64,000 nt of DNA from Hysterium pulicare CBS 123377 (GCA_000467715.1 AJFK01000199.1:62001-126000); one strand, 5' to 3'; counted from the stretch's first letter, positions 1-12,980 are shown. Numbers and translations: made by a program. The notes: generated from the letters alone by a model not told the origin.

Positions 1-551
1 TCTGTTTTTAGTCCCAGCTAATCATCTTTTAAGCTTAACTACCTGATCATCAGCATCAGTAAGGTTGGTGCGGTAACTGTGCACCGACCCCGGTACCACC
101 CAGCTCGTGAAGGGTACGCCTCCAAAACAACCCGTTTGGGATCGCTCCCTTCCACGACCACTTGTCCAAACAGTTGCTGAATCATGCAGAGCCATCACTG
201 CTTGATCTGCGTTCGTGTGTCTCCGCGCTGCATTTTGCTCCCATGGAGGGCGTTGAAACATGGCTGCCTGAAGAATTGCCGCAGCGTCATTCGGGCCTTC
301 AAGCAAGCCAAAGCTCTCTTCTTGATCGCTGCTGGGATGTGCGATGCTAGCTAAGCTCAACATCTGGCCCATTATACGAGAAGGGGATTTGCTATTCTCC
401 ATAAGCAAATGCAAGATGCCACCCATCGTCGAAGGGATGAGCATAGCCACGTTGAATCGCCGCTTTAGTTCAGCTTGCTCCATTCTGCTTCTCGAAAATG
501 CATGCAACGTGAACCACGACCTGCGAGTCAGGAAGGGACAGCCAAGCAGTA

Positions 552-587
552 TCAGAAGCTTCAGAAGCTTCAGAAGCTTCAGAAGCT
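552..587. repeat. 9-bp tandem repeat, four copies
   Basis: Four perfect head-to-tail copies of TCAGAAGCT. Each junction forms the palindrome AGAAGCTTCT-like core AAGCTT. It is a short minisatellite with no visible gene context. Confidence 0.9.
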
Positions 588-2503
588 TGTCATCGTATAT
601 TGTTGCTTTCGCTAATCTTCCTCGCGAAACCGCACCGCCAAAGCCTGCCTCGATTGAAATCATCCTGGCTTCGATCAGACTGAACGAGTCGAATCTTCCT
701 TTCGATGCATCATGACTTTAATGCTTATCGTTGAAATGTTGGACGACTGTATGACAGATGTTTCCAGCGCTGAATTCCACGGCAGCAGCTGCTGTGAATC
801 GCGTGCAGCAAGACTGGGCCGCTCCCCGTACTACGACAACGAGCGAAAAGCATTTTCCTCTCATGCGAGTCGCCGTATGGATGGGTAACGTCGTGACGCC
901 GGTCCCTATCCATTCAAATTGCGTATTGACGGCGGTTCCGTCCTATACGAGAAAATTCTGCAATGATTCCCAAAACAAGGCGCAGCACTCCAATCCTCCA
1001 TCCACGCGCGTCTGCCCATACGATCACCTTCTTACATTCAACTCGAGCTTGCTACAGACAAGCATCATCGCATCGACCATGCGGCTGACTGCGCGTTTCA
1101 TCCCACGTTCAGCTAACAACATCGGCATTCCTCTTTGGCTATCCAGCGCAGGCATGATCCGATCATGTTGTCCAGAACCGTTTTCTGTGGCTTTTCGATC
1201 CGAACCTTAAGTGGGCTGCATTCACGTGCAGAACGTCCCTCACTTGTCCTGCACCCGACAAAAACTTCGACGTACTGAAAACCGCTGATTGCCGACACAC
1301 GAAAGTAGGGGTCACCATCTGGGTTCCACCCTTCGTACTCGTTACCACTGTCAAAAGCATTTGGATTTATTTGATTAACCTTGCCTAACTAATGTTAAAA
1401 CTCAATGCGCTTGCGCGGCGAAACCGCTCATCTTTCCTCCAGTGCGCCCCTCTCCGCTTCTTGCTACAGAATCTATCAGTTATGGCTTGAGGATTGATGA
1501 TTACATGTAGGATTCGCATGATAAAACGGCATCCCGAGCTATTAGTTCGGACCAATTGGTTGGTGGATCTCAATCCTCTATCTCGTGGAATACGGAATCC
1601 ATGCTACACATCGAACCAATCATCGCGCACAACGGTAGTGAGACATACCCGAAATCTGCACTTATATATCGGACCGTTGAATCAGATCTGCGCGGTTGCC
1701 TTATTGTTCGGGAACGAGGCGGAATCATAAATGTCATATGAGCTATTACGCAACGCAGTGTTGCAGCGGGTTTCCATCAAGAGTGGATACACGGTAGGAT
1801 TCCAATACTACCACGGAGGATAAGAAGTATACGAGGCGTTTTTCTTGTTGTGTGCGTCACTTTCGGGCCTACCTTGATGAAAAGCACCCTTTGAACCGGA
1901 CTCTTCAATGAAGGCGATCTACAGTACGTCGATACTCCAAAAGAAAGAAAAAAGATTGAAACTGCAACATCCAATCCGCAAAATGCTCGTTGACCATTTC
2001 CATTACGGTTGTCCAAGACAAATCCCTCACTGCTTTGTGCCAGAGCTCAGCCGAGGGATACTCCCATTTTCCCACTGGAATGGGAGAGAAAGTCGGTGGC
2101 CGTTCGTCCACAAGCTGTGCATGTTTTTCACTTGCAATCAAGTGATAGGTATGTGTCAGAGCCAGCCTTTGAGTCTGGCTATACTCCTCATTTACTCCAT
2201 ATCGAGATGGCACCCATCCACCTGCTCGTGTTCTCCTATTTCTAAAACCAAAGATGATAAGCAGTTCACACCAGCAAGTTACTTTCTCGAGCTTCGGACG
2301 TAAGAAAAAGAGCGGCGCTGTTGCAGACATCGGTTCTACGTCAGGCACCACCAAATACCTCAAGATTTCAAGTTGGCCGATCGACTTGGGATTTGGTGCG
2401 AGTACACAGGTCTACTTGTACGAAGGCCATCATGTGCTCAACAGCGCATCTCTGAACATTCTTTCCAAGACGCCGCCGATAGGATCATGTACCACAAGCG
2501 TAG

Positions 2504-2725
2504 TCTCGAGGATTATGTCGCATCCAACGGATAACAAAATGGCAGGGCACACATTTCCTTCTCCAGCAGCCGTACGTCAATGTCGACTTCAATCCAGCTA
2601 CGCATCATCAGTGTGGACCTCCCAGCGGCTACTTGAAGAAACATTTCCTTGCTGCATCCTTACTCAAAGACAACACATTGATAGTTTACCACGCGAGAGA
2701 GTTACCCCAGGAGTTCCAAATTTGA
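2504..2725 (+). pseudogene. unidentified coding-like remnant
   Basis: This frame reads like protein sequence (for example VNVDFNPATHHQCGPPSGYL and then LLKDNTLIVYHARELPQEF, before a stop at 2723). It has no start codon or supported upstream exon, and the sequence just upstream (about 2370-2530) reads protein-like only in a different frame. I do not recognise the family. It could be a decayed gene or chance. Judgement rests on amino-acid texture only. Confidence 0.2.
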
Positions 2726-3412
2726 AGCAATTCGCTCGTTGAGTACTCATCCTACTGAGTAGCTTCCACACCCATAGCTCCCACATGTAGCATGTAACAG
2801 CACGACCTTTCCCAGCTTCTATATCAGCTCAGAACCAGCTACGAGCTGCAAACCACTGATGAGAAGGTGTCCTCTCTACCCCTCTTACCAATTCTCTCGG
2901 CACTGGTCGGCTCTATTGTCTGTCAAATGTGCCGGCTATTGTGGCAGCAGTCACTACACGTCTTTACATTCTCGACTCCAAACTACTCGTCTCATACTAC
3001 AATCCTCTGGCACCTACATTCTTCGACAGTCCGACCGGATTGAGTTCCGCATCAGCGTTCGGCATTGCTCACTATAAGGCGAGTAATTGCATTTAGAGAA
3101 GTGAGGGTCTACTACTTCGGGGAGACTAATCGGATATAGATTATTCTGGCATTCCGACATGATCCATAGCACTCCATCTAAAGACTTATTGTTTTAGAGC
3201 TCATCGTCACACTCGTCAATCAAATTCATAAATATCATCAATGTAGACATTTACCCATCCTAAAACCCGTGCACCTAACTCATAAAGAAAACTTCTTTGA
3301 TAAAGGGTATATCTATAACCACCATCCCACCATGCCTGTATAGTGGTGTGCCCTGCACGTACAATCTAGAAAATCCCCAACTCTCTATTACTGAATCCAG
3401 CCCCAGTAAAAA

Positions 3413-4791
3413 TCACGTCAACCTCCCCCACTCAGCCCTCAAATCCACGTCTCCATCCCCATCAACCACCTTCCCCCGATCCCACTCCCTCCCCTCCCCC
3501 TTCTTCGCCCACCTCACATCCTCCTCCGTCTTCTCGCCCCCCTTCTCCCACTTCCTAACCTCCTCATCCGTGAACCCCGCAGCTCGAAGTCGATCCGCGC
3601 CCTGCTGTTTCCAGCGCTGGCGATCTCGCAGCGCTTCCAGGGCTTGGTCCCAGTCGTCTTCGACGTCGGAATGCGGCTGCACGTCGGCTGTGGGGTCGTA
3701 GGTGGCGGAGAAGTGGTCGTCCATTGCGGAGGTGGATTTGAAGGCTCCGCGGCCGCGGGAGCGGACTTTGGGGGCGGGTGGGGGTGGGAGAGGACCTAGG
3801 ATGGCTTCGAGGGGATCGGATGCTGAGCCGGGGGAAGGGGAGCGTACTTTTTTGGTGCTGCCGTTCTGCTTTGATGCTTTCCCTCGAGAACGTTCGGGGA
3901 AAGGTGGCGCCCTGCTAGGAGGTGGTGATTCGTGATGCTTTCGGCGCGATTTATGGTGTCTGCTTGAATGCGCTGGTGAACGTGATCGTGACGGGGATTG
4001 AGAATAAGATCTTTGCCGCTTGTGTCTTCGAGAGGATCGTTCTTTCTCTCGTGCCCTGCTGCCTTCTGAATCATTATTATACTCGTGCTTCCGATCTCGA
4101 TGATGCCTTGAATGTCTTTCTCTCCGCTCATCATCTTCTCCGCCATCATCGTATCTTCTGCTTCTCTGCTCCCTCCTTCTGTCCCGGTCTTTTGAGTCAT
4201 CTCTCCTCGACCTATGAGCCCTTCCCTCACCATGCCTCCGCCTCCTCTCTCTATCCCTCCCCTCATCCTCGCCCTCTTCTAATCTCTTCCGTTTAGTGGA
4301 TTCCCCATACGCCCTGTTCCTCCTCCTACTGCTCCCATCATCCTCATCATACAGTGGTGGGGTCAGCCGTCCATGTCTCTCTTCCTCTTTCTCCTTCTCC
4401 CTCTCTTCCTTCCGACGCATATCCCTTAATCTAGCCTTCGATTCTTCCGCCTCTTTAGCCAGTAAAGCCGCATTATGAGAGTCCGTTTCGCGGAGGATGT
4501 TACGCAGAAAACGGGTATTCGGTTTGGGCGCACTGCTTGAGGGCCTGGGCGTCATTAGCAATAGACATAGAAAACAATGCGGCTTATAAGCAGCAAATAG
4601 AAGTGAAGCTTAAAATACAGGAAAAGAACCAGAGCAGAAAAGAGAAATTGGGGAGGATACCTTGATTGTAAAAACGCTTTAAAACCAACCACGCTATATT
4701 TCTCCGAGACGGTCTTTGCATCTTTCTTGAGGAGACCGGCGACGTAGTCATCGTCGTAGTCCCCTGGATCGAGCGTCTCATTTGGTGGCAT
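3413..4791 (-). CDS. RS-rich nuclear protein, splicing factor 38B-like
   Basis: Two exons (4791-4661 and 4544-3413) joined by a 116-nt intron with a CTAAT branch site and CAG acceptor give about 420 residues. The short N-terminal exon begins MPPNETLDPGDY. The middle (about residues 80-250) is a long Arg/Ser/Asp/Glu-rich region with many RS, RD and RE dipeptides. The C-terminal part holds the conserved-looking block EDDWDQALEALRDRQRWKQQ followed by an AGFTDEEVRKWE segment. This layout matches fungal proteins usually annotated as pre-mRNA-splicing factor 38B, so a nuclear role in splicing is inferred. It has no RNA-recognition motif. It is divergent from the Sos7 gene, with only 218 bp between the two start codons. 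Confidence 0.7.
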
Positions 4792-5009
4792 CCTGTCGGT
4801 GAAACACCCTGGAGAGAGAGTGTGTGAATGTCGCGGGGAAAGCAAAGGCATGGAGAAATGATTCCACACAGGCCAAGAGTTTGATATTGTCCGTGCACTG
4901 CGGCCCCAGTTCAGCCCTATCGGGGATGCCGCCACTCAAGACAAACGTAAACAAACAACATCCACCAAACCGACACTCCAATACGATACCCGCAGAACCA
5001 CCCAATAAA
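4792..5009. promoter_or_regulatory. compact bidirectional promoter
   Basis: 218 bp separate the start codons of the RS-rich splicing-type gene (minus) and the kinetochore gene (plus), so the two must share promoter DNA. I see no clear TATA box. The reading frame of the Sos7 first exon stays open upstream to 4824, but the start at 5010 gives the family-like N-terminus. Confidence 0.6.
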
Positions 5010-5978
5010 ATGGTCATATCTCCGGACACCGCGCTCGCGGAAATCGAGAAAAACCAGGAAATCAAAATCATTGAACTCGCCGATGCGATTCGCCCCAAGG
5101 AAGCCCAGAGCGCGCAGAAGAGGACCTCCGCAGTCTCTGATGATTCTGCCGATGCATTTGAGAATGCGACACCAGCTGGATTAGAGGCAGATCTTATTCA
5201 CTACAAAGTCCGTTTCTCGCTTCTCCGGTCGTGCTCAAGAGCGTTAAACTAACTGGAACTGTGTACAAATAGGAATTATTCTCGAAACTGAGATTCTCGT
5301 ACGTCGAGCAAGTCACGAAAGAGAAGTTTTTGAGGGGAATCACGGATAATCCACCGTTGTTTGTGGAAGGGGAGGAGAATCAGAGATTGGAAGCGCAGTT
5401 GGTGGATGCGAAGACGAGTCTCAAGGCGCAGAAAGTAGAGGTCGCTGAGATGCTCAAGGAGTTGGAGGAGAGAGGAAGGATCTTGAGTCAGCGTATGCAT
5501 CTTCACTTTCATGGAGATTATATGCCTATTATACTGATGAAGTTTTTCAGGACACGAATCAATCACCCTCCACACAACATCCCTCGCCCAACTCCCCGCT
5601 CAGATCTCATCTCTGGAGACCAGAATCGCTACGCTCCAAACCTCTCTCGAGTCTAACACACAATCCAATCCTTCTCTATCTCTACCACTCCCTAAAACCC
5701 TCACTCTCCTTCAAGAGCGACAATCCGAACTCTCGGCTCTGAATTCCCAACTGGCGCAACTGCAGGCCGCGCTACCGAGAAAGCAGAACGAACTTGAGAA
5801 ATTGGAAGCGGAGTTGAGACCGCTGGAGATCAAGAAGAAAGGCGTGGTAAGGGAGGCTTCGGAGGCGAGGAAGAGGAGGGAGGAAGGTGGTGGTTTGGGC
5901 GATGAGCTTGAGGAGAGGGGCAGGTGGTATAGAGCTTCCGAGAAGGGGCTTAGGGAGATGCTTGAGGTGGATGCGTGA
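5010..5978 (+). CDS. sos7: kinetochore protein Sos7
   Basis: Three exons (5010-5207, 5273-5492, 5551-5978) give about 281 residues. Both introns are short (65 and 58 nt) with GT..AG ends, and the first has a CTAAC branch site. Exon 2 opens with ELFSKLRFSYVEQVTKEKFL and continues to DNPPLFVEGEEN, the conserved N-terminal signature of fungal Sos7. After that the protein is almost wholly heptad-rich coiled coil (about residues 90-270). In fission yeast Sos7 pairs with the KNL1 homologue Spc7 at the outer kinetochore (family knowledge), so a role in chromosome segregation and spindle-checkpoint signalling is expected. Assignment rests on this motif and the coiled-coil architecture. Confidence 0.75.
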
Positions 5979-6268
5979 TTTTGTATCGAATATCATGAGA
6001 GGAATTACCCTCAAGTATTATGATCGGTAGGAGCGATGGCGTATCTTTCAGGCAGAGGATTGGGAATCTGGGTTTGTTAGGTGACTATGATACCATGTTG
6101 GGGCTAAGAACTTAAAACTATTTATATTTCTAACTGTCCACTTATTTCCTTGAGTTCATGCTTCTCAGAACTCCACGTTGTATGCGTTCCTATAAGAGCC
6201 TCTCAACGTCATACCGAACATCGGATTCTCCCTAAATACATTCTAGCTGCATCATACCTCAAAGCTAC

Positions 6269-6856
6269 TTAATAGTAAGGATTCCGTCGACGTCCACCTT
6301 GCCTCGGTCCATAACGGCTTCCAGGCTCCATCAAATAAGGATCCACCCTAGGATTCATCAATCCAGGATCTTCCATCATACCCATCATTCTAGGGTCATC
6401 CATCATATCCGGCCCCATCATTCCAGGATCACTATAACCTCTCGGTCTCCCACCGCCAGTCCTGTGCCCTTCCATCATCCTTGGATCATACATCATCCGT
6501 GGATCCCCATTCATTCTCAACTCCCCCATCATAGCCTCCATCCGCATCCTCTCCCTCTCCTCCAACCTCTCTCTCTCCCCCCTCCACGCAAACTCCTCCG
6601 CCCTCCCATACGCTGTAGTGGGCGCACCACCCCTCACCCACTCATCAGGATCCAGCCCTCTACCAGCAATAGCCTCTCGATCTGGGTAACCGTCGTAGCC
6701 GAGAAAATTTCTATATGGTGGCGCAGTGCTGTTGAATCTGCGATAGGCTTCGGGATCGTTGACCATTTGGGCTGCGGAGGCGGGGAGGGCGCCTGAGCGG
6801 ATGAGGGATTGGGTGCCGCGGATGGCGGCGCGGTAGTGGCGGTCTCCGAAGGGCAT
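6269..6856 (-). CDS. small Met/Arg/Pro-rich hypothetical protein
   Basis: A single exon encodes 195 residues. The N-terminal third (MPFGDRHYRAAIRGTQSLIR) looks structured and probably conserved. A charged segment follows at about residues 90-110 (WRGERERLEERERMRMEAMM). The C-terminal half is low complexity, with repeated DPRMM/DPGMM-type motifs, and ends in GRRRNPYY. I do not recognise the family. It lies tail-to-tail with the Sos7 gene, only 290 bp from its stop codon. The antisense frames here are shadows. Confidence 0.6.
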   Translation of the reverse strand: MPFGDRHYRAAIRGTQSLIRSGALPASAAQMVNDPEAYRRFNSTAPPYRNFLGYDGYPDREAIAGRGLDPDEWVRGGAPTTAYGRAEEFAWRGERERLEERERMRMEAMMGELRMNGDPRMMYDPRMMEGHRTGGGRPRGYSDPGMMGPDMMDDPRMMGMMEDPGLMNPRVDPYLMEPGSRYGPRQGGRRRNPYY

Positions 6857-9800
6857 TTTTGGGGCTTTTCTTCTTTGGAGTTTGCGGAGTGAGTGATGTG
6901 GAAAGTGTCCGCGTTATTATTAGGAAGTTAGGTATTGGGGACAAAGAGGTGGAGAGATTGATATCGAGAGCCAGGGGCCTTGGGCGAAGGTAATGTATGT
7001 GTTTGTGAAGGGATGTATAAAATACGTACGTAGCTTGTTCCAAGGTGTGACGTGAACTCTTCAAGGATATGCGATGTCTTTGTAACAATGCATGTGCTGT
7101 ACTTACGTATATAGATAGCATCATGATGAATTTGGAGATTCACAGAAGCTTGTAAAAAACGAAGGACTTCACCCTAGATAGACCTACAAAAAGACTCCGC
7201 TCAACCCTCTTCTTGTAGAATATCATGATCCAAAGTTTTACCTCTATACGCAGCAAACCCAGTACTTACATAGAAAGGAACTTCGTGATACTGACCAAAT
7301 AAGATATTACTTTGATGAGGCAGAAAGGTCTCAAAGTGCTTCTCTAAAATGTTCACTTGGAGAAGTTAATATTTGAGAAGGCGGTGAGAGAATGAAGATA
7401 TACCGAATGCTTGTGTGGTAAGATATGCGTACACTTTCGGAGGAAGACCGGTCGAGCTTAGACTTATCTGATCTGCGGCAATCTTGCCTCTACATGAGAG
7501 AGGACACGGCAGAGGTCATCCTTTAAAGTACGTATACTTCGATCCAATAAAGGAAGGCGGAAGGATGACCGCTATTTTGACGAAATAGCACATGTTGATC
7601 TGATAAGACTGCAGGGACCTGCAAGCCATTCGTGGCCTCGATGATCGGCACTGGAGAAACGGTGAATGTCCGAATCTTGGAACATAGATCTCGGAAAGAG
7701 ATGAAACCGGCATTCCGAACACTTGACAAGCGTCATATTTTGATGTTGTGAATGTGCATGCGTGTTCGGTTACCGAAGCCATGCCGAAGCGAAAACAATG
7801 GAGTGCAAGGATCATCCACTCATTTTCTCACTGCATCCCATCAGCCTCATACCAAGCTTCTGTCTGACAGCATTAAACCCCACGGGGCGGTCCACACCGT
7901 TCTAGCGGTGAGACCTGCTGTGAATGCAACGCAGCACTCTCTGGCACAGCAGAACGTTTTAGCCGCAAAGGCTCGAAGATGGAGAGGTGCAAGAAATGTC
8001 GAGGATCCGGCCAGGCGAGCCCAGGCCATCCAATATGCGCACTAGTTGAGAGAGACATGGGAGACTGGCCACCTGTAGGCGTCTTCATCGCAAGCAGGGA
8101 GTGAAATCGGTAGACCAGTGCTGGTGCCCAGTGCTGGCATACGACGATAGAAGGGCCATGGTGTTGAGGGGCGCTGCAGATGGGCGGCGGCAAAAATGGG
8201 ACAAGTGTGAATGGACCGTGCGGACGCTAAAACATTCGGCTACTCACCGCCCAAGATTCTCCCGAGGCCTGCGAGGTCCGGGCCTGTTGGGCAGATCCAT
8301 TAAAGGAAAGTGGGGCAGAGATTTTGATATCCCCTCAAATCTTGCATCTCGTCGAGTGTACAACCTGAGGATGGCTCCCCTTCGAGAAGAAGGGCTTTGC
8401 TATCTTCTTCTCTCCACCATTGTTTAGAAATCAAGGAGACCCCCGACTGAGATTGACAACTCGGGTCTTTGAAGCCCACGATGGAGCGATGTCAATATGC
8501 ATTGCAAGCTCTACACCAGCAAATCGGAGTCCACGCACCCTACGAGGCTAGTCGGCCCGCTTGGAGAGCATAGTCTGGGAATAATGGGCAGATTCTCTTC
8601 GCTAGTTAGACGGGAGCCAACGTGTGACATTCTTGTGTCACATTCAGATATGTAATCTGGCGGGAAGAAGCCCCGCGATAACCGCATGCTAACTTGCATG
8701 ACAAAGTTTATCAGAGTTTCAACCTTAACTGAAAGTCCTTGGTGAGGACGCTGACATTTGAGAAGAGCAGATACCTGGGTTCTGAAGGATTTTATCATGC
8801 ACCTGCATTCTGATGATGTTGGCCAAGCGTATTTTTAGGGTGGTACGCAGTGAGTGGAGTGCTATCCCCCGGTAAGCGCGCTTAAGGGTCCAACACTCTG
8901 AAGCGGTTGCAAGCCATTATTCGCATGTGACTGCCCGTTGATAGAAGGGACAAAAATGTTCTACCCTCATATGTCGCGCATATCAGGAATACAGACGGGT
9001 GATGGTCCTATCTGTACTTCCGGAAAGGTGCGCTGGAACTGCAAAAGTCCTTGGTGCAGGAGATATGGCGTCAAGTCGTCGAGTCTCGTCCAGAGCGGGG
9101 CCCCAGATGAGGTCGAGGAAAGGCTGGGATCTGTATTCATTGGTCGATTGTCGAGTACGAGAGCGTGTTAGGTGGACTGTGCGTGCTGCAGCATCTGCTA
9201 GGGAACCATGAGCCAAACCGGAATGCTTCTCACGACGACGCCCATTCTATCGGGCGAGAAAGCGCGGCCTCACCATTTCGCGGCTGCTGATTTGAACTTC
9301 TCTGCAGCCTTTGGCGGTGTGGAAAGGTGGCCGTCGCTGGCCTTCCGGTGATAGAACCAGGCAGATGGACCGTCTGCGGGAGGTGTCGAGATGCTGTGTC
9401 GTCCTCTGCACCCAAGGATGGTTGTTTGCGCTCAGCACATCTGCATGATCTAGCGCCTGAGCAACCATGGTGGTGAGGGCCTTCGAAGGCGTGATTGGCT
9501 ATGATCAAAGAGGTTATCATCCCCGGCCCTGCATGCTGCCTCCGAGATGGTCGCCATCATCCGCTATCTTTTGAATCCGCAATGTCGCAGCAGGTCATTG
9601 TTGGCATTCGTCGGATGCATCGAAGCATATCTTCTTCGTGACGCCTCGTCCGTGGTCAGGGTTTTCGCCAGCCTGACGAGAGCGCAAGAGCCCCTCGAGC
9701 CCCTCCAGCTCGCTCTTTGCCTCCCGCTGTGGCTTATTGGAGAAATCGACATCTAATTTCACACGACCGGGGCTCCCCACCAGCCAGCCCAACTTTCTTC

Positions 9801-10449
9801 CTCTTGTTTATCTTCCTCCCCGTGCAACCATCTCAGGCGCGCCATCTCCGCGTCGTCCTCATTTATTCTTTGCATCGTGGTTGTGGGCGCTGACGGCTTG
9901 CGTTGTTCGGGCCTGCATCTTGTTTCGCAGCCTTTGCTAGAGATAGCAACTGCGGCGTCTGCAGCGGCCGGCAGGCCTTCTTGATACACCCTCTAATTGG
10001 TCTCTCCTCTAGACCACTTTGAAGGACGGCTCCACTGACCTCTCGTTACCTTACGCTCTGCTGCATATCATCTCGTCCTTCGCCTTGATTGCATCTTCAC
10101 CTAGGTCCTCACCTGGGGCCCATACTCCGGAGGAGGTAGACCATTGTATGTGATTTCGCGATTGTACCCACCCCACGCAACGGCGACTCGATGAAATTCT
10201 ATGTTTTATTTCCGGTCACTGTTGTTCTTTCGGTTTGGAGAGGATGAAGGATTGTACTGACACAAAGCTGTTCAGGTACTCGTGTTTGGCCGACTCTGTC
10301 CTTTCTCTCCATAATCCTCTTCAGGAACATTAGACTTCCCCACGATCAACCTTCAGCGACGTCTCCATCTTTACTCTTCTTCTTCAATCACAAGTACATA
10401 AACGACTCGATAAGCCCTACATGCATTCGCAGCAAGCGAATATCAAAAG
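6857..10449. other. gene-poor stretch
   Basis: No frame longer than about 110 codons carries a recognisable domain, and none joins into a credible spliced gene. The final 400 bases are pyrimidine-rich and probably hold the promoter and 5' UTR of the LRR gene that starts at 10450. A GTATGT-like donor near 10146 and a TTCAG near 10274 could bound a 5' UTR intron, but this is a guess. Confidence 0.5.
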
Positions 10450-12980
10450 ATGGACACAGAGGATGGGCAGATTTTCATAAAGGTACGCGGAACGAAATGA
10501 AAAAAGCCATGGAACACCTACATGGTCTTCCTGCTTTGGGTAGAACAACGTGGCCAGAAGAGAATACTGATTGACGGCAGAATCTGGCGTACTTTGTGCG
10601 AACTCACGAAAAAGCTCTTGCCAACGCTCTTCAACTCCAACGTCAAGCACCCAAAAATGGTTCAAATGCAGTTGGGTCGGCGACACCGCCATCTGCTGCT
10701 ACGCCAACCTCCTCTGCCTCCACTACTTCTGCAACCTTTGCCGCAGCATTGTCTCTTCCCTATCTCACATTTACCTCTCAAACTATTAAACCTGCGAAGC
10801 TCACCCTTACTCCACACCACTTGTTCTACCTCCTATCACGGTTCGAAGAGCTGGGGATACCAGTGGGTCCTATGAATGTGCGGTTAGAGAATATACACTC
10901 AGATGCCTCCCCAACCAACTACGTGTCTTTCCTAAGCAAGGCACAAAGGAAGAAAAGCCGAACTTCAGATAGGGATTCGATACACTCTGTCTCTAGCGTG
11001 CGCAGTGTCATGTCAGGAATGTCTTCGCTATGGTCAAGTCTAGGTCTCGCCTCAAACAGTGCAGCGAAAGCAGAAAAACAGAAGGCCGCCATCCAAGAGG
11101 ACCTAAAGTACCTGTTCTCCGCCTTCACAAAGATTCCATGTCTGAGGCTTGCGCCAGATCACAAAGCCCGCCTTATTGCAGGCTACGAGGAGTTTCCTTT
11201 TGACACTGCCGTGCCTCTCTTTGCATTTAAGAACCTAAGTGCACTTGAGATATACGACGTAGATTTCCGGCAATTCTATGGCTGGGATCGACTGTCTGAG
11301 CAATTACGCAGCCTGACTGTCAAACGAGCCGGTGTGGACGACCCTGCAGACCTATTGATAAATATTGTTTTAGACGACATGGACAAGCGGCGAAGAAGAT
11401 CTGCTAAGCAGCCGCCGTCTCCTGTACTTCCGTGGGCTGCACCAAATCCAGCCACAAAGGCAACGGAATTGGCTCAGTCGGACTCTCCTCCGACATCACC
11501 CATGACAGCCGACAAATCGAGTAGCAGTCCCCAAAGTGTTCCATTAGCAAGAGCAGGTTCAAGTGGTTCGAAAAGTACGATTCGGCCCAGACAAAGGAGT
11601 GTTTCTCCCACAAGACCGCCTAGCTCTCGGCACGGATCGTCCTACGTTTACGGGAGGAGTAGTGCTCCTAACATCCGCCGGTCATCTGGAAGTTCAGGGT
11701 CAAGTGTTCGATCAGCTACCCCTCGAAACAGCACTTCGAATCTTCTATCTCTCGGATGGTTTCCTTCTACCAAATGGAGATTTCTGAGACATTTAAGTCT
11801 GGCCGACAATGCTTTGACCAATATTTCCACCACTAGTCTCGCTCCTCTGGTTAACACATTACAATCACTTGACCTATCGTCGAATCTTTTCGCAGAAATT
11901 CCAGATAGCCTAGCTTCTCTAACATGTCTGCGTGCGCTCAATCTATCAAACTGTATGATCGAAAGCTTGCATTCCCTAGGAAGAAACCCATTGCCTGCGA
12001 TAACTACTTTGAACCTGCGCTCGAATCGGTTGATCTCTCTTGCTGGGGTCGAGCGTCTTCTGTCACTAGAACGTGTGGATTTCAGGGACAACAAATTGAC
12101 AGATCCTACGGAGGTTGCTCGTCTTACTGGTATACCTGATATCCAGGAGATCTATGTTCATCGCAACCCATTTTGCAAAACCCATAGCAGCTATCGGGTG
12201 ACTATCTTCAATTTGTTCCGGAAAACGCCAGGTTACTCCGAAGACATTATGATTGACTCTACTGGTCCAGGCTACAGCGAGAGAAAGCAGCTAGTGGACA
12301 GAGCACCCGAGCTTCCTGGCGTTCCAATCATGAAGCCGCCACCAGAGGACGACATGCCTCCACCGCCGACACCTCCCCCGAAGCCTCTTCCGGTGGAAAT
12401 TGATGGAGCAACATCTAATGGGATCGATCATCCCATTCGAAAGTCTAACTCTCTTCATCGCTCAAAAAGCGGCCACGGCACTGGCTCCCACAGGCGCAAA
12501 AAGGGCACGAAAAGGAGAATCGTTGAGCTTTCGCAGAACGAACGGTTCCACCACTCAGAGGCGCAGGTCATACCTCCTCCAGCACCTCGGTTTAGCGAGC
12601 CTTCTACAGGAGGTGATGTTTACGGAGATCCCACCAAAAGGCCTCTCTCCAGTCCGCAAGAAACAAGCACAATAGAATCCCCTGTCACAAAAGCACAACA
12701 ACTACCCGTTCTCAATACAGCGATCGTAACTCCCCAAGGTTCGATACCAATCTCAAGTCCTCCTCCTGAGTTCGACATGAGCAGTGAGCTCTACAAGAAG
12801 AAAATAGAGGCACTGCGCCAAGATTTCGGTAATACTTGGTTGAGCGCGCTGGGTGACGAAACTTGGGATTCTCGTTCAGCCACAAGTTTCGGCGAACAGA
12901 ATTATAGCGCTCCTATGAGACCCGACCTGGCCCGGACACCCAGCCAAGGAATTGTCTCTGGAGGCCGCACCCTTGGCTGA
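10450..12980 (+). CDS. leucine-rich repeat protein, nischarin/STK11IP-like
   Basis: A tiny first exon (10450-10482, MDTEDGQIFIK) joins through a 98-nt intron to exon 2 (10581-12980), giving about 810 residues. The join restores IFIKNLAYFVRTHEKALANA, which supports the model. The N-terminal part resembles the segment found ahead of the repeats in fungal LRR proteins related to STK11IP and nischarin. Residues about 285-390 are Ser/Pro-rich and disordered. Leucine-rich repeats lie at about 400-530 (LRHLSLADNALTNI, LQSLDLSSNLFAEIP, LRALNLSNC, ITTLNLRSNRLISL). They are capped by an LRRCT-like NPFCKTHSSYRVTIFNLF. The tail is basic and Pro-rich. A scaffold role is inferred from the family. The substrate and partners are unknown. 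Confidence 0.8.

Larger units (their letters stand above)
1..3412. other. gene-poor stretch
   Basis: No convincing intact gene was found. Open frames up to 213 codons exist on both strands but lack recognisable domains, overlap one another, and show no consistent splice structure. The stretch contains a 9-bp tandem repeat near 552 and a coding-like remnant around 2.4-2.7 kb, both listed separately. The last few hundred bases are probably the 3' flank of the RS-rich gene that ends at 3413. Confidence 0.5.

Noticed and set aside
3796-4296. Long plus- and minus-strand frames inside the RS-rich gene
   Set aside because: They are shadows of the repetitive Arg/Ser codons in other frames. The spliced minus-strand gene explains the region.
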